Below, one piece after another: positions 43,513 to 51,177 of a DNA stretch of 51,177 nt. Every line of letters begins with the position of its first letter. Positions within the stretch are counted from its first letter, which is position 1. Source of the stretch: an uncultured Lachnospiraceae bacterium (GTDB taxonomy: Bacteria > Bacillota > Clostridia > Lachnospirales > Lachnospiraceae); the NCBI GenBank assembly GCA_945864145.1, contig CAMBAN010000006.1:1-51177 (forward strand). The letters are read 5' to 3'. A program made the position numbers and the translations under genes. The notes under the pieces are model-generated. The model did not search any database. It saw only the letters and a program-made list of their open reading frames with translations, and was not told the origin of the DNA.

Positions 43513-44082
43513 TCATGCCTTACTTCCGAAATCTCCGTTTGTGAGTCTTCCTCCGTAGCTTCCCGGACCGATGTCCTTTCCTATAATGCTGTGGCAGCCT
43601 GATTTATCATAGGAGTACAATAAATATGCCTCCTTCCTGCTGCAATCCAATTTGTCATATGCCCGGTTTCCTTTATTTTTTGCTGAACCGGTATCTTCCA
43701 TACAATCCTGAAAAGAATTCCTTTTCTCTTCTTTTTTCTTTTTTGTATGTTCCTTCGCATTTTCTTTTTGCTTCTGAACAATGTGGCTTACTTCTACGAC
43801 TTCCTTTACCTCTGACAATTCTTCCTTCTTTGTCCGGGTTGATGATTTTCCCTGCAGTGGTATTTGTGCCACAAGAACAGGCACTACGCTTTCCATATAA
43901 ATTGCAAGAGCTTCCTCCATGCTCATACCTGCTTTTTGTATGGGATGCAATAGTTTTTCTTTCTTTTTTGCTGCCTGCACAGCAAGGATATCATCTATTT
44001 TTGAAAGTCTGTGAAGCAGCTGACGCTCCTCTAGCCTCCTGCTGTGCATACGTTTGCCCACCTCCATGTGTGCTGCCTTCAC
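43513..44082 (-). CDS. Uncharacterised Lys/Glu-rich protein
   Basis: A 189-residue protein I do not recognise. Residues 15-45 form a likely amphipathic helix rich in Lys and Leu (LHRLSKIDDILAVQAAKKKE), then MSMEEALAIYMESVVPVLVA, and a long Lys/Glu coiled region at about 82-125. The C-terminal quarter is low-complexity and of doubtful origin. The GTG at 44082 has no clear ribosome-binding site; the ATG at 44049, 9-11 bases after GGAGGTG, may be the true start. It is directly upstream of fbp. No signal peptide or membrane helix was noticed. Function unknown. Confidence 0.5.
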   Translation of the reverse strand: MKAAHMEVGKRMHSRRLEERQLLHRLSKIDDILAVQAAKKKEKLLHPIQKAGMSMEEALAIYMESVVPVLVAQIPLQGKSSTRTKKEELSEVKEVVEVSHIVQKQKENAKEHTKKKKEEKRNSFQDCMEDTGSAKNKGNRAYDKLDCSRKEAYLLYSYDKSGCHSIIGKDIGPGSYGGRLTNGDFGSKA

Positions 44083-44252
44083 GACAAATCCATTTTTAGG
44101 TATTTCGGATTTTTATTTTGCAAACGTTAGCTATTTTCTCTTTTTAATCAATATTCAGTTTTTTTTATAATATTATGTAATTTATCTGTTTTCTTATTTT
44201 TTCAAACATGTTAAGATATTTAGTAGTGAGTTCTTTGAAAGGAGTTTTCCCC

Positions 44253-44588
44253 ATGATTAATGAGCAAAAGTTAGAGCAGCATTATCAATCACTTCCATCT
44301 GAAACCTTACATATCATTCGTGACGAATATAAATGGAACTATGATGAATTTGATGTTCCTAATCAAACACAGTTAAAACTGATTGAAAAAATCTTAAGTC
44401 TGCGTGGTGAAAGTCTCGAGGTTCGTGTAAACAAAAAAATCCTGTTTTTGTGCAAATGCGGTCAGAGCCGTATTGTGCAGTCTAACGTTCCTGAGGACAA
44501 AATCAAAATGTTTATTTTTGAGCAGTATAATGTACCTTGCAGCAAATGCAAAAATGTAAACATGTACACCTGGAAATATATGGATTAA
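44253..44588 (+). CDS. Small zinc-ribbon protein, uncharacterised
   Basis: A 111-residue protein whose second half has a four-cysteine zinc-ribbon: FLCKCGQ (around residue 68) and PCSKCKNVN (near residue 98). The N-terminal half is helical. The open frame begins 45 bases earlier, but the ATG at 44253 has AAAGGAG eight to nine bases upstream. It could bind nucleic acid or a partner protein; I do not recognise the family. It is a single-gene unit facing the bactofilin gene, separated by a bidirectional terminator. Confidence 0.75.
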   Translation: MINEQKLEQHYQSLPSETLHIIRDEYKWNYDEFDVPNQTQLKLIEKILSLRGESLEVRVNKKILFLCKCGQSRIVQSNVPEDKIKMFIFEQYNVPCSKCKNVNMYTWKYMD

Positions 44589-44606
44589 ACCTGTTACGTT
44601 TTTAAC

Positions 44607-44636
44607 AAAAAAACCGTCGCTCCTGCGACGGTTTTT
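44607..44636. terminator. Bidirectional terminator
   Basis: AAAACCGTCGC and GCGACGGTTTTT form an 11-bp stem with a TCCT loop between two convergent genes. Confidence 0.93.
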
Positions 44637-45179
44637 CTATGATACATTTCTTCTATTTTTTTCTTTCGCCTGTAATTTTTCTGTTCCATTTACTACCTTT
44701 GCTTTTTTTGTCTCCGGAAACATCTGGTTTAAGTCAATGTCCGCATAACATAAGGAGCAATTACCATGAAGCGCTGCTCCATTGGTGACCTTAATGGTCT
44801 TTGCTTTTATATCACTGTCAATGATTGCCTGTGCGCCAACAGTTATATTACCCTTGATATCAAGATTGCCCTGAATGGCTCCATCAACTTCCAGACTTTT
44901 TGCTTCGATATTTCCTAGCACTACTGTATTTTCACGAATGGCTACGCCTTGTTCACACTTTATCTGTCCTTCTATGAACGAATCCTTGGTCTCCAGTTCA
45001 TTTACGGTAAGATTCCCTTCTACATTTCCGCACAAATGCACTCTGTCATTAGAAACGATGTCTCCTTGAATGGTTCCATACATCTCAAGCTGACCTTTGA
45101 TTTCAATGTTTCCTTTAATAACTGTTCCTTTTGGGATAACAGCAACTTGTCCTGACATTCCTCTTTCCATATCGTCCAT
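44637..45179 (-). CDS. Bactofilin (polymer-forming cytoskeletal protein)
   Basis: A 180-residue bactofilin with the repeating beta-helix pattern: GTVIKGNIEIKGQLEMYGTI, GDIVSNDRVHLCGNVEGNL, VVLGNIEAKSLEVDGAIQGN, and so on to about residue 140. Flanking tails are short and charged. Bactofilins polymerise without nucleotides and organise cell-shape or wall-synthesis sites. Two pairs of Cys in the C-terminal half (GNCSLCYADI) are a slight oddity. The start at 45179 follows AAGGGG. The gene stands alone, with the terminator at 44607-44636 serving its 3' end. Confidence 0.9.
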   Translation of the reverse strand: MDDMERGMSGQVAVIPKGTVIKGNIEIKGQLEMYGTIQGDIVSNDRVHLCGNVEGNLTVNELETKDSFIEGQIKCEQGVAIRENTVVLGNIEAKSLEVDGAIQGNLDIKGNITVGAQAIIDSDIKAKTIKVTNGAALHGNCSLCYADIDLNQMFPETKKAKVVNGTEKLQAKEKNRRNVS

Positions 45180-45436
45180 AACCCCTTCCTTTTACCTGAA
45201 AATCCACTCCTCCACATTACATAATGGATTTCCATAATCCTATTTAATCGTATTTACAGCAAAAAATCAACTATTATTGTTAAATTTTTTCATATTATTT
45301 GTTATATCTGTCTAATGTAAGTTAATACTATCACAGCGACATAACTGACCTCTCATATTTTTTTAAAATTGTACATTTCTAAATAGTCACTTTTGAGTAT
45401 ACTGAGTACAAACGTAAGAGAAAGGATTGAAACATC

Positions 45437-46021
45437 ATGAAACAAAATAACAAAGTATATAAAATCGCCTTGACAGGCTTAATGGCAGCCCTGTCCTATG
45501 TCGTATTTACCTTTTTGCAGATTAAAATCACCCTTCCTGGCGGAGATGCAACCAGTATCCATTTAGGAAATGCCGTATGTGTACTCGGCGCTCTCTTACT
45601 TGGCGGTGTGTACGGAGGTATCGGTGGTGCTATCGGTATGACAATCGGTGATTTGCTTGACCCTGTATATATTACTTATGCTCCAAAGACTTTTATTTTG
45701 AAATTCTGTATCGGTCTTATCACAGGACTTGTTGCTCATAAGCTTGGAAAGATTTCTACTTCCAATGATAATAAGCACGTATTAAAATGGACTATTATTG
45801 CAGCTGTCAGTGGTTTATTATTTAACGTCATTTTTGACCCACTTGTAGGCTATTACTACAAATTGCTTATCCTTGGAAAACCAGCTGCAGAGTTGACCTT
45901 AGCATGGAACGTAACAGCTACTTCTATCAACGCAGTTACTTCAACCATCGTTTCTGTCGTTGTTTATATGGCTCTTCGTCCTGCAATGCGTAAAGCTGAT
46001 TTATTACCGGAAATTAAATAA
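45437..46021 (+). CDS. ECF transporter S component
   Basis: A 194-residue membrane protein with about six hydrophobic segments, matching vitamin-binding S components of energy-coupling factor transporters. It has the N-terminal KIALTGLMAALSYVVFTF, a GGVYGGIGGAIGMTIGDLLDP segment (about residues 56-75) and LKFCIGLITGLVAHKLG. It would capture a small cofactor or precursor outside the membrane and use a shared EcfAAT module encoded elsewhere. Ligand is not readable; no riboswitch was recognised in the 257-bp upstream gap (45180-45436), which holds only a TATACT-like -10 near 45398. Start follows GAAAGGAT. Confidence 0.88.
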   Translation: MKQNNKVYKIALTGLMAALSYVVFTFLQIKITLPGGDATSIHLGNAVCVLGALLLGGVYGGIGGAIGMTIGDLLDPVYITYAPKTFILKFCIGLITGLVAHKLGKISTSNDNKHVLKWTIIAAVSGLLFNVIFDPLVGYYYKLLILGKPAAELTLAWNVTATSINAVTSTIVSVVVYMALRPAMRKADLLPEIK

Positions 46022-46031
46022 GTATTTTCAC

Positions 46032-46069
46032 AAAAAAGTGGCGTTCTTTCACAGAATGCCACTTTTTTT
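46032..46069. terminator. Bidirectional terminator between ECF gene and rsmE
   Basis: AAAAAAGTGGCGTTCT pairs with AGAATGCCACTTTTTT (one G-U) with a 5-base loop between convergent genes. Confidence 0.92.
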
Positions 46070-46076
46070 AACTCTT

Positions 46077-46835
46077 TTATTCTTCTAACTGATACATAAT
46101 CCACGCCATCACAGTCATGCCGGCTGTTTCTGTACGTAAAATTCTTTTCCCAAGTGTAATGGGTTCCATACCAAGTGCTTTTGCATCGGCAATTTCCTGC
46201 TCTTCAAAGCCACCCTCCGGTCCTATGAAAACTGCAACTCTGTCTCCCGGTTTTACAGACTCAATCAGTCTTCTTGTGCCCTTCATACCTGTAGCGTCTT
46301 CTAACGTACCCTCCATCTCGTAGGGCACCAATTTACACTCCATCCGGGATGCGTAGGAAAGTGCTTCTTTAAAGGTCATCACCTCATGTACCTGCGGTAC
46401 AATACCACGCTTACTCTGTTTCGCAGCAGCCTCTGAAATCCCCTGCCATCTGGCTATTTTGGACTTAGCCTTTTTTTCATCCAGCTTTACTACACAGCGC
46501 TTCATAGCAACCGGAACAATTTCATAGACACCAAGCTCTACCATTTTCTGAATGATAAACTCCATCTTATCACCCTTAGGAAGTCCCTGAAACAAATACA
46601 CCTTTGCCGGAAGCTCCACGCCGTCTTCTTTGATAAAACGAAGCTCACAGCGGATACTATCCTCACCAAGCTCCGCAATGCCACAGCGATAGTCCCTGCC
46701 ATCTATGCCATTACTGATACTGATTTCATCTCCTGCCTTCAAACGTATGACATTTTTGATATGATTGACATCCTCACCGATAATCACTACTTCCTTTTCA
46801 GAAATCTGAGAAGGCTCCACAAAAAAATGATACAT
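46077..46835 (-). CDS. rsmE: 16S rRNA (uracil(1498)-N3)-methyltransferase
   Basis: A 252-residue SPOUT methyltransferase for m3U1498 of 16S rRNA. It shows the N-terminal PUA-like region (MYHFFVEPSQI), then FIIQKMVELGVYEIVPVAM and the SAM-knot motif RVAVFIGPEGGFEEQEI (about residues 194-210) with LGKRILRTETAG near the end. It is 21 bp downstream of prmA, a common pairing in Firmicutes. The ATG at 46835 follows AGGAAGG. Confidence 0.94.
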   Translation of the reverse strand: MYHFFVEPSQISEKEVVIIGEDVNHIKNVIRLKAGDEISISNGIDGRDYRCGIAELGEDSIRCELRFIKEDGVELPAKVYLFQGLPKGDKMEFIIQKMVELGVYEIVPVAMKRCVVKLDEKKAKSKIARWQGISEAAAKQSKRGIVPQVHEVMTFKEALSYASRMECKLVPYEMEGTLEDATGMKGTRRLIESVKPGDRVAVFIGPEGGFEEQEIADAKALGMEPITLGKRILRTETAGMTVMAWIMYQLEE

Positions 46836-46856
46836 ACATACTTACCTTCCTAATTT

Positions 46857-47825
46857 TTACATCGGTTTGCGTGCAGTTACACTTACCCATTCACCTTGAT
46901 AGGTTACCTCTAAAATCTCAAGTCCTGCTGCCGTTACTGCATCTCTTACTACCTGTTCCTTATCATTGATGATACCGGAAGTAATATATACAGCACCCGG
47001 TTTTAACTGATTGATAATCACAGGTGTCAGCGGTACTAACACATCTGCAAGAATATTTGCGACAACAATGTCATATTTCTCATAGCCAACCTTATCCTGC
47101 ACTGCCTTATCCGTAATGATATTTCCAATCATCATATCAAAGCTTTCCGGAGAAATATGGTTTACCTCCATATTTTCACGCACAGCCTCTACTGCACATG
47201 GGTCAAGGTCTGTACCTACTGCATGATGAATACCGTACATCAAAGAAATAATCGCTAAAATACCGCTTCCGGTTCCTACATCCAAAAGCTCAGTTTCCGG
47301 CGTAATATATTTTTTTAACTGTCTGATACAAAGCTGTGTGGTCTCATGCATACCTGTACCAAAGGCTGTACCCGGGTCAATATGCAAAATCTTTTTATCC
47401 TTATCTTCTTCCTTTACCTCTTCCCAGGATGGAATGACAAGTAAGTCATCGATATAGAACTGATGGAAATACTGCTTCCAGTTATTTATCCAGTCAATAT
47501 CCTCTGTTTCAGAAACTAAAACACTACCCTCTCCAACATCCATAAACTGGCGTAAATCATCTAACTCACGTTTAATATTGGAAACAACTTCTTCTGTATC
47601 CACCTGATTATCCTCGCTTTCCTCTACAAAAAAGCTCAGGTATGCGATACCATCATCCTCCGGTCCATCCGGAAGAATATCTACAAACATCTGCTCCTTC
47701 TCTAACGGAGTCAAAGGAATTTTATCCTCAATCTGAGCACCTTCCAAACCAATATCATATAAGGTGCTGATAATAATATCTTCAGCATCTGTAATTGTCT
47801 TTACCGTAAATTTTTTCCACTTCAT
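46857..47825 (-). CDS. prmA: Ribosomal protein L11 methyltransferase
   Basis: A 322-residue enzyme that methylates ribosomal protein L11. The C-terminal SAM domain has LLDVGTGSGILAIISLMYG (about residues 183-201), the VVANILADVLVPL motif and HIDPGTAFGTGMHETTQLC before it. The ATG at 47825 has AGAGAGG about nine bases upstream; a longer frame starts at 47852. It lies between dnaJ and rsmE, as is common in Firmicutes, where dnaK-dnaJ-prmA-rsmE form a conserved run. The dnaJ terminator upstream separates it from the chaperone genes. Confidence 0.93.
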   Translation of the reverse strand: MKWKKFTVKTITDAEDIIISTLYDIGLEGAQIEDKIPLTPLEKEQMFVDILPDGPEDDGIAYLSFFVEESEDNQVDTEEVVSNIKRELDDLRQFMDVGEGSVLVSETEDIDWINNWKQYFHQFYIDDLLVIPSWEEVKEEDKDKKILHIDPGTAFGTGMHETTQLCIRQLKKYITPETELLDVGTGSGILAIISLMYGIHHAVGTDLDPCAVEAVRENMEVNHISPESFDMMIGNIITDKAVQDKVGYEKYDIVVANILADVLVPLTPVIINQLKPGAVYITSGIINDKEQVVRDAVTAAGLEILEVTYQGEWVSVTARKPM

Positions 47826-47926
47826 ATCATCAAACCTCTCTTTATCCCTCAAATTTTATCTGATTATGCTCGCTTTGTAAAGATAAATATGCTACTTCAC
47901 TATCTGAGTAGAAACCCTAAGCAAAA

Positions 47927-47962
47927 AAATCCTGTAGCCATCGCCTGATGACTGCAGGATTT
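47927..47962 (-). terminator. dnaJ terminator
   Basis: A 16-bp stem with one mismatch and a wobble (AAATCCTG...CAGGATTT) is followed by T's on the minus strand, 28 bp after the dnaJ stop. Confidence 0.88.
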
Positions 47963-47990
47963 GTATTTTACTACTTGGATTATCCTTTTT

Positions 47991-49166
47991 CTATTTGAAG
48001 AACTTTCTCTTCTTATCTTTCTTTTCGTCGCCAGAATTATCTTTGCCTTCCATATTTTTTACTGCTTCTAAGGAATTACCGCTTTCCTGGTCAAATTTCC
48101 TCAGTAAATCCTTTGCTTCATTAGAAAGCTTATCGGGAACCTGTACAACCAAAGTTACATAGTGGTCACCGCGAATATCCTTGTTTCTTAAAGATGGAAC
48201 ACCTTTGCCACGCAGTCTGACACGCGTATCTGTTTGTGTACCGGCTTTCACATCATAAACAACCTTACCGTCTACTGTATCAATGACTACTTCACCGCCT
48301 AATGCTGCAATTGGGAAGGAAATAGGTACAGTTGAGAAGATATTCATATCCTGTCTCTGGAAAATTGGATGTCTTTCTACAATAACCTCAACCAATAAAT
48401 CTCCTCTTGGTCCTCCATTTACACCTGGCTCACCTTTATCTCTGATTCTGACACTTTGACCATTATCAATACCAGCCGGAATGGAAACCTGAATCTTCTT
48501 GCGGCTCGCAATGTATCCGCTTCCATGACAATCCGGACATTTATCCTTAATCACTTTACCTGTTCCGCCACAATCAGGACACACCTGAGAATTACGGATT
48601 GTACCAAATGGAGTCGAATGCTGGGTTACTACCTGACCTCTACCACCGCACTTATGACAGGTTTCCGGAGAAGTACCTGGCTTTGCACCTGTTCCATTAC
48701 AGGTTTTACATGTATCCTTTAAAGTTAATTCAATTTCCTTGTCTACACCAAAAACAGCCTCTTCAAAAGTGATGCTTACACTGGTACGGATATTGGCACC
48801 TTTCATCGGACCGTTGTTTCTTGCGCCACTACTTCTGCCGCCGCCAAAGAAATCACCAAAAATATCACCAAAAATATCAGAAAAATCTCCGCCTCCAAAA
48901 TCAAAGCCACCGAAGCCACCTCCGGCTCCACCACCTTCAAATGCAGAATGTCCGAACTGGTCATACTGGCGTCTCTTGTCAGGGTCGCTAAGGATTGCAT
49001 AAGCCTCTGAAGCCTCTTTAAACTTCTTTTCAGCCTCTGCATCACCAGGATTCATATCAGGGTGATACTTCTTTGCAAGCTGTCTATATGCTTTTTTAAT
49101 GGAAGCATCATCAGCGCCTCTGTCAACGCCTAATACCTCATAATAATCTCTTTTTTGTTCTGCCAT
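47991..49166 (-). CDS. dnaJ: Chaperone DnaJ (type I Hsp40)
   Basis: A 391-residue DnaJ. The J domain (about residues 5-70) has [16 protein letters not shown] with the HPD motif; then a Gly/Phe-rich segment (about 75-115). Four CxxCxGxG zinc repeats follow ([24 protein letters not shown] and CPDCHGSG, about 148-214), and then the C-terminal substrate-binding domains. It delivers unfolded clients to DnaK and stimulates its ATPase. ATG at 49166 follows AAAGGTG; an upstream GTG frame begins at 49175. It is downstream of dnaK, with terminator-like hairpins between them. Confidence 0.96.
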   Translation of the reverse strand: MAEQKRDYYEVLGVDRGADDASIKKAYRQLAKKYHPDMNPGDAEAEKKFKEASEAYAILSDPDKRRQYDQFGHSAFEGGGAGGGFGGFDFGGGDFSDIFGDIFGDFFGGGRSSGARNNGPMKGANIRTSVSITFEEAVFGVDKEIELTLKDTCKTCNGTGAKPGTSPETCHKCGGRGQVVTQHSTPFGTIRNSQVCPDCGGTGKVIKDKCPDCHGSGYIASRKKIQVSIPAGIDNGQSVRIRDKGEPGVNGGPRGDLLVEVIVERHPIFQRQDMNIFSTVPISFPIAALGGEVVIDTVDGKVVYDVKAGTQTDTRVRLRGKGVPSLRNKDIRGDHYVTLVVQVPDKLSNEAKDLLRKFDQESGNSLEAVKNMEGKDNSGDEKKDKKRKFFK

Positions 49167-49228
49167 CGTTTTCACCTTTCAAATTATGCACGGAGAATAG
49201 TTTATTATTTACCTTGCATTTAACGAGC

Positions 49229-49254
49229 AAAAAAATGCCCTTACGGCATTTTTT
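49229..49254 (-). terminator. dnaK terminator
   Basis: AAAAAAATGCC pairs with GGCATTTTTT around a 5-base loop, with T's following on the minus strand. It lies 68 bp after the dnaK stop and before dnaJ. Confidence 0.8.
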
Positions 49255-49278
49255 CCGCATAAAGTTTTCGTGTTTCCC

Positions 49279-49301
49279 AGTGCTGTACTAAGTACAGCAC
49301 T
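49279..49301. repeat. Perfect palindrome downstream of dnaK
   Basis: AGTGCTGTACT / AGTACAGCACT (11-bp arms with one central base) lies 21 bp after the dnaK stop codon, before the terminator. It has no T-tract, so it might be an RNA-stabilising hairpin protecting dnaK mRNA or an operator-like site. Confidence 0.6.
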
Positions 49302-49321
49302 TTAGAAACCACTCTTCATGA

Positions 49322-51177
<1,856 letters not shown>

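Overview
The window looks like a chromosomal segment of a low-GC, Gram-positive, anaerobic clostridium, most likely Lachnospiraceae. Pointers are spoVG, a GlgC/GlgD pair, type III glutamine synthetases, class III fructose-1,6-bisphosphatase, RNase J, and two gene orders also known from Bacillus: mbl-flhO-flhP and ireB-ruvX-DUF1292-...-yrrM-U32. Species cannot be named from the sequence alone. I saw no rRNA, tRNA, CRISPR array, transposase or integrase. Most of the window is housekeeping; the accessory material is in four short intervals (about 0.3-1.6, 11.2-12.4, 17.7-18.9 and 23.8-28.5 kb).

Layout. 0-6 kb, minus strand: start of an ABC ATPase, a Rep_3-type replication initiator, a ClC-family transporter, spoVG, glgD and glgC. 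6-11 kb, plus strand: murC, an intergenic region with five perfect DnaA boxes, then dnaD - dnaI-like helicase loader - prs. 11-14 kb: an MFS gene whose frame is broken at a 10-bp tandem repeat, a PfoR/EIIC-like membrane protein and queT behind a structured leader. 14-17 kb, minus: mbl-flhO-flhP-flgJ. 17.7-19 kb: an internally deleted gene and a degenerate 64-bp repeat array. 19-24 kb, minus: two-component system, GT4 glycosyltransferase, DedA protein. 24-30.7 kb, minus: two type III glutamine synthetase genes flanking aroA, with intergenic repeats. 30.8-37.3 kb, minus: mtaB, ireB, ruvX (interrupted by an amber codon), DUF1292, rnj, short mltG-like gene, O-methyltransferase, U32 protease-family gene. 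37.4-44 kb: HPr-like gene, thiI, nifZ-type desulfurase, fucO, fbp and an unknown. 44-51 kb: zinc-ribbon protein, bactofilin, ECF S-component, rsmE, prmA, dnaJ and most of dnaK.

How genes work together. DnaD and the helicase loader form a primosome operon with prs (PRPP supply), preceded by tandem DnaA boxes, which suggests DnaA-linked control or DnaA titration. GlgC/GlgD make ADP-glucose. NifZ hands sulfur to ThiI for tRNA 4-thiouridine. Mbl, FlhO, FlhP and the rod-binding protein link elongation cytoskeleton and flagellar rod. DnaK/DnaJ with PrmA and RsmE form a chaperone and ribosome-modification block.

Most worth a second look: the DnaA-box cluster; the 13-residue C-terminal tail shared by the Rep_3 protein and DnaD; the probable repeat-mediated on/off switch in the MFS gene; the second glutamine synthetase, altered at several motif residues; the amber codon inside ruvX; and the 64-bp array beside the decayed gene. 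All coordinates and motifs were read by eye; no alignment, folding or database search was run.
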